Below are positions 1-9,152 of a stretch of 64,000 nucleotides of DNA, one piece after another (position 1 is the first letter of the stretch; each line of letters starts with the position of its first letter). Under the pieces are notes generated by a model, which searched no databases, was not told the DNA's origin, and worked only from the letters and a program-made list of their open reading frames with translations. The position numbers and the translations under genes are program-made. The stretch comes from DATBQN01 sp963755825 (GTDB lineage Bacteria; Acidobacteriota; Thermoanaerobaculia; Multivoradales; UBA5704): assembly GCA_963755825.1 (NCBI GenBank), contig CAVWLA010000003.1, positions 806,001-870,000 on the forward strand, read 5' to 3'.

Positions 1-25
1 CCTCGGTGAAGAGTGAGCGATGAGC

Positions 26-3000
26 CTACGACAACGCCGCGAGCTCGCGCTCGAATTCGTCCACGAGGAGCTCCTCGACGGCGAGCGCGAGCGCCGCGGC
101 GGTCGTCCGCTCGAGGAGCCTGGCGAGCGGCAGCCGGACGCCGAGCTCCTGCTCCAGGCGATGGCCGACGCGCGGCAGGAGGAGCGAGCGGCCGCCGAGG
201 GCGAAGAAGTCGTCCTGCCGCCCGACGCGCCGGACGCCCAGGAGGTCGCGCCAGATGAACGCCACCGCCTCCTCGGCCGGCGTCGCCGGCGCCTCGTAGG
301 CGCCGGCCGCGGTCGCCTCGAGCTTCGGCACCGGCAGAGCCCGGCGGTCGAGCTTGCCGCTGGCGTTGCGCGGCAGGGCGGGGAGGAGGGCGAAGAGCGA
401 CGGCACCATCGGCTCGGGGAGGCGCTCCTTGAGGAACCCGCGGAGCTCGGCCGCCGTGGCGACCGCCGCGGGCCGCGCCGCCCACCAGGCGACCAGCGCG
501 CGCTCGCCGGCGCGCCGCTCGTCGACTCCCACCGCCGCGTCGGCGACCGCCGGGTGCTGCGCCAGCGCCCCCTCGATCTCCGCCAGCTCGATGCGGAAGC
601 CGCGCACCTTGACCTGGCGGTCGATGCGGCCGAGGTACTCGAGCGCGCCGCTCTCCGGGCCGTCCAGACGATGGCGCGCCAGGTCGCCGGTCGCGTACAT
701 CCGCGCGCCGGAGCGGCCCGCGAAGGGGTCGGGAAGGAAGGCGCCGGCGGTCAGCTCCGGGCGCCCGAGATAGCCGCGGGCGAGGGTCTCGCCGCCGATC
801 GCGAGCTCGCCGGGGATGCCCGGCGGGCAGAGGTCGCGCGCGCCGTCGAGGACGTAGACGCGGGCGCCCGGCAGCGGCCGGCCGATGGGGAGCTCGCGGA
901 GGGGGCGCGGCGGACCGTCCGGCTCGCCATGGAAGGAGTGCGAGGTGGCGGCGACGGTGACCTCCGTCGGCCCGTAGGAGTTGAGCACCCGGACCGCGGG
1001 GCCGAGCTGGCGGCGGAGACGTGCGACGCGCTCCGGCAGCGCCCGCTCGCCGCCGATGACGAGGAGGCGGAGGGATGGCGGCCAGGCGGCCTCGCCGGCG
1101 TCGACCCGATCGACCAGCTCCTGCCAGAAGACGGTCGGCAGGTCGCAGACGGTCACCCCCCAGCTCGCGCAGGCGCCCAGGAAGGCCGGCGCCCCGGCGA
1201 GCATCGCGTCGTTGCGGAGGACGAGCGCGGCGCCGCTCGCCAGGCAGCAGAAGATCTCCTCGGCGCTGGCGTCGAAGGAGAGCGAGGCGAACTGCAGCAT
1301 GCGGTCGGCGGCGGTGAGCGCGAGGTCGCGCCGCGCCGCGAGGACGTAGCTCGCCAGCCCGCCGTGGCGGACCATCACCCCCTTCGGCGCGCCGGTCGAG
1401 CCCGAGGTGTAGATGACGTAGGCGAGGCCCTCGCGGTCGGCCCCGAGCGTCGGTTCGCCCGCCGGTCCGCTCGCCGTCTCGCCCGCCGGCGCCGGCTCGG
1501 CATCGACCGCCGGCCAGGTCTCGTCGAGGTCGACGACGGGCAGGCCGGCGAGCCCCGCCGCTTCGCGCGCCGGCGCCGCGCGCCCGCCGCCGGTCAGCAG
1601 CGCCGCGGCGACCGCGCCGCGCCCGGCGCCGTGACCGGTGTCTCGCCCGATGTCTCTGAGGATGACCGCGAGGCGATCGACCGGGCTCGCCGGGTCGAGC
1701 GGCACGTAGGCTCCCCCCGCGGCGAGCACGGCGAGGACGGCGGCGATCATGCGCGGCGAGCGCTCGAGGGCGATCGCCACCCGGCTCTCGGCGCCGATCC
1801 CCTGGGCGACGAGACGGCGCGCCAGGCCTCGCGCCAAGCGGGCCAGCTCGCCATACGAGATCTCCCGCCCCTCGGCGACGACGGCGGGCGCGCCGGGCGT
1901 GCGCGCCGCCTGGGCGAAGAAGGCGTGGTGGGCCAGCGGCGGCGGCTCTCCAGCTCCGCCGGCCTGGCCGTGATCGCCGGCATCGCCGGTGCCGCCGCCA
2001 TCGCTCCAGGCGAGGAGCTGGCGGCGCTCGGCCGCCGAGAGGAGAGGGAGCTCGGCGAGCGGCCGCTCCGGCGCGGCGAGCGCGGCGGCGAGGAGGGCCG
2101 CCAGGTGGTCGAGGAGGCGGGCCGCCGTCGCCTCGGCGAAGAGCAGGGCATCATAGGCGAGCCGCAGCCCGATGCCGCCATCGCGCTCTCCCTCGCCGAA
2201 GGGATCGGACAGCTCTTCGGCGACGAGGCCGAATTCGCAGATCTCCCCCGCCAGAGCCGCCGCCGGGTCGGCGGGCGAGACGGCGATCCCGAGGCCCGCG
2301 ACGGTGAGCCGCGGCGCCGGCCGGTCGCGCAGGGCGAGCATGACCTGGAACGGCGGCGCGCGGCGCGGCTCGCGCGGCAGGTCGAGGGCCGCGAGGAGCG
2401 TCTCGAGCGGCAGATCCCGGTGCGCGCCGGCGCCCGCTGCCGCCTCCCCCACCGCGTCGACGAGCGAGCCGTAGCCTTGGCCGAGCCGCGGGTGGACGCG
2501 GAGGATCACGGTGTTGCGGAAGGGCCCGATCAGCTCCTCGGTTTCCGGGCGGCGGCTCTCGACCGGCGTGCCGACGAGGATGTCCTCCTCGCCGCTGGTG
2601 CGCGCGAGGACGGCGGCCCAGGCGGCCAGCAGGGTCGCGAAGAGCGTCGCCCCGCGCCGGCCGCCGAGCTCGCGGAGGGCCGCGGCGAGCGGCGCCGACA
2701 GCTGGCGGCGGACTTCGCCGGCGAGGAGCCCGCGCGCCGCGGCGCGGTCGAAGTCGGCCGGCAGGCGCAGGACCGGCAGCGGCGGGGCGAGCTCGCGGCG
2801 CCAGAATTCGATCCCGCTCGCCAGCGCTTCGCCCGCGAGCTGCAGCCGCTGCCGGAGCGCATGGTCGGCGTACTGCAGAGGTAGCTCGGGGAGCGGCGAC
2901 GGCCGCCCCGCGGCGAAGGCCGCGTAGAGCGCCGCGACCTCTCGCCAGAGGAGGAGGCTCGAGCCGCCGTCGAAGGCGATGGAGTGAGCGGTGAGGAGCC

Positions 3001-3439
3001 CGGCGTGCCGGCGCGCCGCGAGGCGCACGAGGGCGACGCGGACGAGCGGCCCCGCCGCGAGGTCGAACGGGCGACGACGCTCCGCGGCCGAGAGGCGCGC
3101 CAGCTCGGTCTCACGCGCCGCTTCCGGCAGGCCGGCGATGTCGACGAGCGGCAGCGGATGGCGCGCGGCGGGGGCGACGACGGGCTCCGGCGCGCCGCCC
3201 GGCGCGGCGAAGGTGGTGCGCAGGATGTGGTGGCGACGGACCACCTCGGCGAGCGCGCGGGCGAGGAGGGCGGAAGCGAACGGGCCCGAGATGTCGGCGG
3301 CGTGGAAGAGGTTGTAGGCCGCAGTGCCGGGGTCGAGCTGCTGGAGGAGCCACATCCGCTCCTCGGCGAAGGAGAGGGGGCGGACCGCTCCGTCCTCAAG
3401 CGTCGTCACACCGTGTCGCACGGTTCGTCCGGGAAGCAT
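26..3439 (-). CDS. Single-module non-ribosomal peptide synthetase (C-A-PCP)
   Basis: One NRPS elongation module of 1137 residues with no thioesterase or reductase. The condensation domain (about residues 15-430) shows FAEERMW (C1) and RHHILRTTF (C2), but C3 reads HSIAFDG at 152-158, so the second His of HHxxxDG is Ser153. The adenylation domain (about 490-990) has YTSGSTG at 677, NSYGPTE, YATGDL, the GRIDRQVKVRGFRIE core and the A10 Lys1029 (NASGK). The carrier domain has LGGRSLL with the phosphopantetheine Ser1085, 52 residues from the end. Ten specificity residues read by hand against GrsA are D-A-E-D-V-G-S-V-A-K, which resembles lysine-type codes (inference). I chose ATG 3439; an upstream in-frame ATG at 3502 adds 21 residues without homology. 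Further modules could lie beyond the window's left edge. Confidence 0.93.
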   Translation of the reverse strand: MLPGRTVRHGVTTLEDGAVRPLSFAEERMWLLQQLDPGTAAYNLFHAADISGPFASALLARALAEVVRRHHILRTTFAAPGGAPEPVVAPAARHPLPLVDIAGLPEAARETELARLSAAERRRPFDLAAGPLVRVALVRLAARRHAGLLTAHSIAFDGGSSLLLWREVAALYAAFAAGRPSPLPELPLQYADHALRQRLQLAGEALASGIEFWRRELAPPLPVLRLPADFDRAAARGLLAGEVRRQLSAPLAAALRELGGRRGATLFATLLAAWAAVLARTSGEEDILVGTPVESRRPETEELIGPFRNTVILRVHPRLGQGYGSLVDAVGEAAAGAGAHRDLPLETLLAALDLPREPRRAPPFQVMLALRDRPAPRLTVAGLGIAVSPADPAAALAGEICEFGLVAEELSDPFGEGERDGGIGLRLAYDALLFAEATAARLLDHLAALLAAALAAPERPLAELPLLSAAERRQLLAWSDGGGTGDAGDHGQAGGAGEPPPLAHHAFFAQAARTPGAPAVVAEGREISYGELARLARGLARRLVAQGIGAESRVAIALERSPRMIAAVLAVLAAGGAYVPLDPASPVDRLAVILRDIGRDTGHGAGRGAVAAALLTGGGRAAPAREAAGLAGLPVVDLDETWPAVDAEPAPAGETASGPAGEPTLGADREGLAYVIYTSGSTGAPKGVMVRHGGLASYVLAARRDLALTAADRMLQFASLSFDASAEEIFCCLASGAALVLRNDAMLAGAPAFLGACASWGVTVCDLPTVFWQELVDRVDAGEAAWPPSLRLLVIGGERALPERVARLRRQLGPAVRVLNSYGPTEVTVAATSHSFHGEPDGPPRPLRELPIGRPLPGARVYVLDGARDLCPPGIPGELAIGGETLARGYLGRPELTAGAFLPDPFAGRSGARMYATGDLARHRLDGPESGALEYLGRIDRQVKVRGFRIELAEIEGALAQHPAVADAAVGVDERRAGERALVAWWAARPAAVATAAELRGFLKERLPEPMVPSLFALLPALPRNASGKLDRRALPVPKLEATAAGAYEAPATPAEEAVAFIWRDLLGVRRVGRQDDFFALGGRSLLLPRVGHRLEQELGVRLPLARLLERTTAAALALAVEELLVDEFERELAALS

Positions 3440-3636
3440 CGAGTGTCGTTCAAGCCGGCTGCCCGGAGGAGGGCCGCGTTGACATCGGAATGGTGTGCAC
3501 ACCTGGAGAAGCGAGACAAGCCCTGGCGCGCCACCTGCCGGCGGGCAGGTGACAGCGCCCGGACCGCCCCGACGACTGTCCTCGGCGCCGGGGAAGCTCG
3601 ATCCGGCGGCGCCGAGGCCTTGGAGAGCAGTCCGTC

Positions 3637-3945
3637 TCAGCAGCAGTGCAGCAGCACGCAGCTATGCAGCCGTTGGCACGCCGCCGGCGTGCAGCCGCTG
3701 CAGCCGGCGAGGAAGACCGGCATGCCGTCGGTCGCCTCGAGCGTCTGCGGCGACGAGGGCTGGGTCGGCAGAGCCCAGACCGGCAGGGCCGGTGAGGCGG
3801 CTGCCTGATTCGCCACGACGGGCACGCCTGCCGGCGCGGTGATCGCCGGCTGCGCCCGCTGAGCGGACCCCGGCGGGGCGGCGAGGAGCGGCATGGAGAG
3901 AGCGATCAGGGCCAACGCGAGGGTGAGGGTGAGCTTCTTTGTCAT
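3637..3945 (-). CDS. Small secreted protein with Cys-rich C-terminus
   Basis: A 102-residue protein I do not recognise. It has a clear Sec signal peptide (MTKK, then a Leu/Ala core ending near LLAAPPGSA), a Pro/Ala/Thr-rich middle, and a C-terminal tail of about 21 residues with six cysteines (CSGC, then AAC, SC and CC). GGAG lies 7 nt before the ATG, which supports the start. It sits about 200 bp upstream of the NRPS on the same strand and downstream of an amidohydrolase remnant. The tail could be disulfide-bonded, bind metal, or be a modified peptide; the sequence does not decide between these. No maturation enzyme is adjacent. Confidence 0.7.
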   Translation of the reverse strand: MTKKLTLTLALALIALSMPLLAAPPGSAQRAQPAITAPAGVPVVANQAAASPALPVWALPTQPSSPQTLEATDGMPVFLAGCSGCTPAACQRLHSCVLLHCC

Positions 3946-4029
3946 GTGTTTCTCCTTTCATACTGAAAGGTGCGACGAAAGGAGCTGATCGCGACGGCGG
4001 CCAGCCGCGAGCAAGCGCGGCGCGCCCGG

Positions 4030-4779
4030 TCAATACTCCCCGTAACGCCCCTTGACCGAGTCCAGGAGCCGCTGGGTGTCATAGCCCACGCCGTCCTTGA
4101 ACACGATCTCGACGTTCTCGATGTCGGCGACGCGCGCCGCGGGATCGCCCTTGACCACCAACAGGTCGGCATGCTTGCCGAGGGCGATCGAACCGACCTG
4201 CCGGTCGCGGCCGAGGAAGATGGCGCCGTTCAAGGTCGCGATCCGGATGGCCGCGACCGGCGCGAAACCGGCCTCGACGAGGAGCTCGATCTCGCGCTGA
4301 TCCCCGAAGCCCGGCAGGTTGCCGCCGAGCCCCACCGGGTCCGGTCCGGCCAGGAGCAGGCCGCCGGCCGCCACGAACTCCCGCTCGAGATCCATCTCCC
4401 GGCGGAGCAGGAGGGCGGCCTTCGAGTCGGCCGAACGGGGCTGGACGCGGCTGTAGAGATAGGCATCGCGCGCCGACGGCGCCATCGCGGCGAGGATCGC
4501 CGGCCGCAGGAGCGGCTTACCGTCCAGCGAGCCGTCGCTCGGCCGCGACGCCGCGGTGCCGACCAGGGTGGAAGTGAGCGCGACGTGGTGGCGGACGAGG
4601 CTCTGGATGAGCCGCACGGCCTCGGGGCTCCCGGGCAGGGTGTGCTCGAGTGTGTCGTCGCCCCGGCTCGCGCTGCAGGTGTCGGGCTTCTTGTCGGGAT
4701 CGCGCTCGTTTGTTACAGCGTGGATACAGTCGTAGGTCCACTCAGCCTGGGCCTGGCCGCCTTTACCGCGATCGCTCAA
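4030..4779 (-). pseudogene. Amidohydrolase, 3' remnant
   Basis: The open frame matches the C-terminal half of metal-dependent amidohydrolases (imidazolonepropionase/prolidase-like). It shows an EHTLPGSPEA segment, AGPDPVGLGG, ATLNGAIFLG, then the closing signature GSIALGKHADLLVVKGDP. The family is usually about 430-500 residues and begins with an HxH metal motif; only about 245 residues remain and that motif is absent. Homology appears to start some 35 codons in. The apparent TTG start overlaps the stop of the CHAT gene just upstream, so it is probably the breakpoint and not a real start. The 5' part is not found on the far side of the accessory patch. A non-functional fragment is the most likely reading. 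Confidence 0.75.
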
Positions 4780-6656
4780 CTAGAAGGAGGGGACGATTCA
4801 GTTCGCAAACCAGACCAGCTTAGCGCCAGCTCAAATTCCTTATCGCAAACGACGAATCGCTCGGGCCAGCCGAGGAAAACGTAGAAGATGGACTCAGGTA
4901 TGTATCCTTGGTTAGAGAGCCAGGCATTGAAGGCGGCGCCCTTCCCGCGCTCCATAGCCATTTCCCGCATGATCGCCTCGGTATCGGCATATATATGGCC
5001 GCTACGCAGCCGGCCGACCGACCGGTTAAGCATGAACTCTTCGAGTCCGTGACGTCCGTTCCACCTGTTGAACATCCACTTGGCCACCCTGCGCGCACCC
5101 CAGGTCACGTCCAACACCGCATTGGAGGCCGCCGTAAACTGCCACACTTTGTCGATGCTTCGCAAGGGGTAATTGCCCTCTAATGTCTCTGCTATGTAGA
5201 TAAAAAATCTCAGCATCAAATTCGCGTTTCGCCGAACGTCGATTGGCACCAATGTGCCGAGGACTGCAAACGCTCCTTGTCGAAAGAGTAGGTCTGTGAT
5301 GTTCACACTTCCCGCACCGCGAGGCGCCACCTGGCATGCTGCCAATAATACGAGCGGCGGGATGCCCTCAAGCTCTTCTTCAAGAAGAATGTCACGATGC
5401 CCTACGCGGATTCCGGTTCTGTTAGCAGTCCGAATGTATGCCCCGTGCGCGCTGATAACAGCGACATTGTACTGCCTTGCACGCAAGGCCTCGCGCATTT
5501 TTACAATCGAATCAACTTCCACGAAATCGAAGATTACGCTCCTTCGCCCCCGGAGTTGCTCCGCCACCATCTTCCATCCATGCCGAGACAAGCGTCCAAC
5601 TCGATCTTCTTCTGGAATGCACTCAAGGCACAGAATCGTAAGCCTGTCGCGAAGGTAAATCATAGGAACAGCAAAGGTTTCAAACTGTAACGCCCTCGTG
5701 AGGGGGAAAAGTGGACGATAAGCGATGGGTGTTCTGCAACAGGGTGGCGAGGTGTCGGGCGGGATGGTAACTAGACCGATTGGAAATTCCGAAAAGCTAG
5801 TTATTGACGACGCATGCAAAAGGGCGGATTGCTCCTCGGTCGTCAATCCCTCCACTACTTCGCGCGAGATTTTATCGAGATATTCCTTGATCTTTTTGGG
5901 AGACGACGTCCGCTCCAACGCGTCGAGCAACTTATATGCCCGGTCGGAAACGCTCGAAGCAGTGACCGCGATGCCTTGCCGTGCGGCGGCGCGATGTGCC
6001 GCAAGAAATTCCAGCGCAGAGTGTTCAGTGTTTGCATCCAGGCTTGTACTAGGCTGCTGCTTTGCCAGTTGGCGGGCCACTCTTCTTGACGCAGTGGCGG
6101 GCGAGATTCCGGGCAGGAGGAGAGCGACGGGGCATCGGTAATCTCGTCTTGCCTCTGAGATAGCCTGAGGGAAGCTAATATCTGCTTCTGAAGGAGAGAC
6201 ACCCTCGCTCTCCAATCTCGTGGTCGCAGACAAAAGCACCTGCACGCTAGCAGCAAACTCCATGGCAGCCGCCTTATCCATGCCTGGATTTTCTTCGTCC
6301 CGACCACCGCTGAATTGGCGGGCAAGCAAGAGGGGCGGCAACAGAATTGCCCGCTGCAGATTGTCAGAAACTATTCGAGACGGCCAGACGTAGAGCGGGC
6401 GGTCTAGGCGGAGAGCCGCGTACAGAGTGGTCCAGTGGCGTTGAAGGCTAGCCTCATTAAGTGTCGCCGTATCGGCAAGGTCTACGACAGTGGGAAGGAG
6501 AGAGGCAAGGCGCTCCGCTTCTGACCATAGTCGCCTTGGCGCGAGGATGATCGCCGGCCACCCGGCAGGATAAAGAATGGGAAGAGGTTCCGGACACGGA
6601 ATGGGCAGAAGAATGATGCGATGTGGGAGATCTAACCGCTGTTGCCCTGCCTTTAT
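4776..6656 (-). pseudogene. CHAT-domain protease gene, 3' part (interrupted by IS3)
   Basis: This is the large part of a CHAT (caspase HetF-associated with TPRs) protein. In the present frame, which begins inside the IS at ATG 6710 and runs 644 residues, the caspase-like dyad is His422 (ISAHGAY) and Cys459 (LLAACQVA). It is followed by GAFAVLGTLVPIDVRR, typical of CHAT C-termini. The roughly 400 residues before it are not recognised. Codons after the TTAT duplication (6653-6656) continue exactly the frame of the fragment at 8080-8392 once the IS is removed. Only about 104 N-terminal residues are displaced, so a truncated protease with an intact dyad could still be made from the IS-borne start. 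Composition is visibly AT-richer than the flanks, which suggests transfer. CHAT proteases often act as effectors in bacterial immunity or cell death, but no partner is proven here. Confidence 0.8.
6653..6656. repeat. Target-site duplication TTAT, left copy
   Basis: TTAT immediately precedes the IS left end (TGTATAG). The same four bases follow the right end at 8080-8083. Taking one copy as the original site rejoins the CHAT frame without a shift. Confidence 0.7.
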
Positions 6657-6722
6657 TGTATAGCTCGTAGATCTTGGGACCTGGGTAGAGTAAGGCCGAT
6701 AGGCCGACAAGGGAGACCCAGG

Positions 6723-7031
6723 ATGGCGAAGAAGAGCGAGCTGAAGGCGGAGGAGCGGCTGGAGGTGGTTCTGGCGCTGCTGCGGCGGGAGGAGTCGGCG
6801 GCTGCGCTGTCGCGGCGGTACCAGGTGAGCGAGGTGACGATCTACCGCTGGCGCGACGCGTTCCTGGCGGCGGGCAAGACGGGCTTGGCCAAGCCGGATG
6901 GTTCGGTGGCGGCGGCGGCGGCCCGCCGCATTGAGCAGCTGGAAGGCGAGCTCGCGAAGCGGGCGCAGATTATCGGCGAGCTGTCGATCGCCAACGACAT
7001 TTTAAAAAAACTCCGGGCCGGCTCATGCTGA
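6723..7031 (+). CDS. IS3-family transposase OrfA (HTH protein)
   Basis: A 102-residue OrfA. An N-terminal helix-turn-helix (LSRRYQVSEVTIYRWR) would bind the element's ends, followed by a coiled-coil or leucine-zipper-like segment (IEQLEGELAKRAQIIGEL). ATG 6723 is chosen because residues upstream come from the terminal repeat. Near its end a run of seven A (7004-7010, preceded by TTT) forms a slippery site, and orfB lies in the -1 frame and is open across it. Ribosomal slippage would therefore yield the OrfAB fusion transposase, as known for this family. Confidence 0.9.
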   Translation: MAKKSELKAEERLEVVLALLRREESAAALSRRYQVSEVTIYRWRDAFLAAGKTGLAKPDGSVAAAAARRIEQLEGELAKRAQIIGELSIANDILKKLRAGSC

Positions 7032-8014
7032 GTGAGCTGCTTCGCAGCATGATTCGGGACGCAGTTCGTAGCCGGCCGACGGTGCGCCTGAAGCAGGTGG
7101 TCCGTGCTCTGGGCCTGCCGTGCTCGAGCTTCTTCCGCCGACCGGTGGTTGCGCGGCGGCGTCCTGGGCCGTCTCCGCGGCCACTCGATCCGCAGCTTTC
7201 TGCGGTAGTGATCGGCTTCGCCAAGCAGTTCCCGTGGTGGGGCTACAAGCGATTGGCGGTCGTGCTTCGCCGGGCTGGCCAGCGGGTCACGGACCGCTTC
7301 GTGTACCGAGTCTTGAAGACCGCCGGCCTGCTGATCAAGAAGCGCAGCCGCGATACCGAGCTGTACCAGGCGGCCAAGCTGTTCGAGCTGCTGCCGCAGG
7401 GCCCGAACGAGCTCTGGCAGGCCGACGTGACCTACCTCCACATTCCGGGCCACGGCTGGTGGTACGCGGTGACGGTCGTCGACTACTTCAGCCGGTACCT
7501 CTTGGCGATTCACCTATCACCCAGCTTCGATGCGGCGTCTCTGATCGTCGGCATCGAGAAAGCCAAGACCGAAGCCGAGCGGCTCCACGGCCCGCTCGCA
7601 CGGCGGCCGACGCTGGTCACGGACAATGGGTCGAGCTTCTTGTCGCGTCGGTTTCGGGGGCACATCGCCGGAAGCCTGGACCACGTGCGGACTCGCTATC
7701 GGACGCCCGAGCAGCTGGGCTTGCTCGAGCGGTTTCACCGCACGCTCAAGGCCGAGGAGGTCTACTGGCACTTGTACGCCTCGCCGCCGGAGGCGCGCGA
7801 GAAGCTCGACGCATTCCGGCAGCGGTACAACGAGATCCGGCCGCATTGGGCCTTGGTACCTGAAGCCGGCGGCGATCCGATCCCGCCGCTCGAGGTCTAC
7901 CAAGGTGGCAAGGCGGTGCAGCTGCCGGCCTGGCAGACCTGGGCAAAGGCGGCCAAGGAAAAGCTCGAGAAGCTCCAGGTAGGGCAACAGGAGGCGGTCG
8001 CGATCCCGGCCTGA
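7025..8014 (+). CDS. IS3-family transposase OrfB (DDE integrase core)
   Basis: A 329-residue catalytic subunit with an rve-type core. The three acidic residues are visible in WQADVTYL (first Asp), LVTDNGSSF (second Asp) and LLERFHRTLKAEE (Glu). The N-terminal region has the WWGYKRL signature of IS3 OrfB. It overlaps the end of orfA by seven bases in the -1 frame and is probably translated mainly as an OrfAB fusion. No frameshift or stop interrupts it. It excises and integrates the element together with OrfA. Confidence 0.93.
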   Translation: MLSELLRSMIRDAVRSRPTVRLKQVVRALGLPCSSFFRRPVVARRRPGPSPRPLDPQLSAVVIGFAKQFPWWGYKRLAVVLRRAGQRVTDRFVYRVLKTAGLLIKKRSRDTELYQAAKLFELLPQGPNELWQADVTYLHIPGHGWWYAVTVVDYFSRYLLAIHLSPSFDAASLIVGIEKAKTEAERLHGPLARRPTLVTDNGSSFLSRRFRGHIAGSLDHVRTRYRTPEQLGLLERFHRTLKAEEVYWHLYASPPEAREKLDAFRQRYNEIRPHWALVPEAGGDPIPPLEVYQGGKAVQLPAWQTWAKAAKEKLEKLQVGQQEAVAIPA

Positions 8015-8079
8015 GGGCCGGGGCGAGGAGTTACACAGAAATCAACCAACCCGGTCCCGTTGATCTGCGAGGCAAGACA

Positions 8080-8083
8080 TTAT
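8080..8083. repeat. Target-site duplication TTAT, right copy
   Basis: TTAT directly after the IS right end (ACA), matching 6653-6656. Confidence 0.7.
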
Positions 8084-8392
8084 CCCTATCGCATTGTTCC
8101 AGTTAAGGAAGTCGAATCTTGTTCTTGGAAGATGAAGGCAGTACCACAGTACAGGAATGGTGGGAGCCAGTTCTCGATGAAGACCGTACGGAAGCGTCGC
8201 GTTCGCGGAGGCATAACTGCTCGCATGTACTACGGGCTGATAAGGAGATTTTTCCGTCGTCGATTTGAAGAGGACTAAGTAATATGGCTCTTCTAAGTGT
8301 GCCAACTTGCCGGCGTTGCCGGAGGAGATAGATCTAGAATTACCCAATGATTGCCTCGCAGATTGGATGAGCGTCAACTGGCGTCGCCGCAC
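8080..8392 (-). pseudogene. CHAT-domain protease gene, 5' part (interrupted by IS3)
   Basis: These 104 codons end in FLNWNNAIG-I and run directly, in frame, into KAGQQRLDLPHR of the 3' part when the 1423-bp IS and one TTAT copy are deleted. The rejoined protein would be 729 residues from the GTG at 8392. The start is uncertain: no ATG or good ribosome binding site is evident, and translation may begin further in. No known domain is visible here. Base composition matches the 3' part and the neighbouring two-TM gene, so these probably arrived together. Confidence 0.65.
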
Positions 8393-8597
8393 GGTTCAGC
8401 ACCGGCTCGCCATGCAGGCCCCGCAGGAGATGCATCCGGCAGCAACCCTTGCGCCGCATGCTCCCAGGCTCAATGCGGGGGCGTAGTATTCGCTTTCGGC
8501 TCTGCGCAATTAGCATATCCATGATGCGGCAGCTTAGACCAGCGAACCGGAGCGGCCTACCGGGGGTCCGCTGGGAAATGGGCTCTACCGCAAATGT

Positions 8598-9152
8598 TCA
8601 TCGCAACAGGTGGCGAATGACCTCGCCTAGGCCATAGAGCGTGGCGATCGCGCCGATAGCCCAAAACAGCCACGCTAGGCGCTGAACCCACAGAGGCAGC
8701 TGCGGCGCAGGAAGCGCTGTGACGATCTCTGCGAAACCCTCGTCGGACTTCGTATAGGTGTTTACGTTGCTCCAAAGCACAGGAGGGTAGTAGAGGTATG
8801 CAATGTTCACCTGCTCGCCCGGAACTAGGCAAGGAAAGTGAATCTCCTTACCTCCTGACGGAAGGTCTGTGACCTCGTACCTCACCGACGGAAAAACACT
8901 GTAGCTAGGTAGATGTCGATGGCCGAGCCGCACGTTGGTGGCGGCCTTACGGCCGGCGTTTCGCACCACTATTGAATGCGTATGTACGTTGAATGCCACA
9001 CCTTCGGGCGGCTGGATCGGCACCGCGGAAGCGTGTGCCATGTAGCTGATTAGCTTCGGACGCCGTTCGAGATACCGGTTGATAAGGATCCCCATGAACA
9101 ACACTAGCAGGGGCGCTATATAACGCGCGAGCAGAGTCCAGTCAATCGTCAT
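8598..9152 (-). CDS. Conserved hypothetical two-TM membrane protein
   Basis: 184 residues with a hydrophobic helix at about 8-26 (YIAPLLVLFMGILINRYLE), a soluble domain rich in beta-strand pattern (VVRNAGRKAATNVRLGH, FPSVRYEV), and a C-terminal membrane helix (about 160-178). The layout resembles scattered bacterial hypothetical proteins with an anchored Ig-like domain, but I cannot name a family. AGGAGG lies 12 nt before ATG 9152. It lies upstream of the CHAT gene on the same strand, so co-transcription is possible. Low GC suggests it belongs to the same acquired patch. Confidence 0.7.
   Translation of the reverse strand: MTIDWTLLARYIAPLLVLFMGILINRYLERRPKLISYMAHASAVPIQPPEGVAFNVHTHSIVVRNAGRKAATNVRLGHRHLPSYSVFPSVRYEVTDLPSGGKEIHFPCLVPGEQVNIAYLYYPPVLWSNVNTYTKSDEGFAEIVTALPAPQLPLWVQRLAWLFWAIGAIATLYGLGEVIRHLLR

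Larger units (their letters stand above)
6657..8079 (+). mobile_element. IS3-family insertion sequence, about 1423 bp
   Basis: The element begins TGT and ends ACA, with imperfect terminal inverted repeats. The left end contains CTCGTAGATC then GGGACC and GGGT. The complement of the right end contains CTCGCAGATC then GGGACC and GGGT. TTAT duplications flank it on both sides. It carries the typical orfA/orfB pair with a -1 frameshift window. Both reading frames and all catalytic residues look intact, so the element may still be active. It is inserted in the CHAT protease gene in opposite orientation. The exact outer base of each end is inferred from the TSD and the restored host frame. Confidence 0.85.

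Noticed and set aside
20..2884. Long plus-strand open frame over the NRPS gene
   Set aside because: Arg/Glu/Gly-rich shadow of the NRPS on the opposite strand, with no recognisable motif. The same reasoning removes similar frames at 9616-11670, 14431-15708, 16007-18106, 28777-32400 and 59582-61612.
8340..8522. 60-codon minus-strand frame with MRRKGCC and RGLHGEPVLN
   Set aside because: No homology recalled, no convincing ribosome site, and it overlaps the start region of the CHAT 5' fragment.
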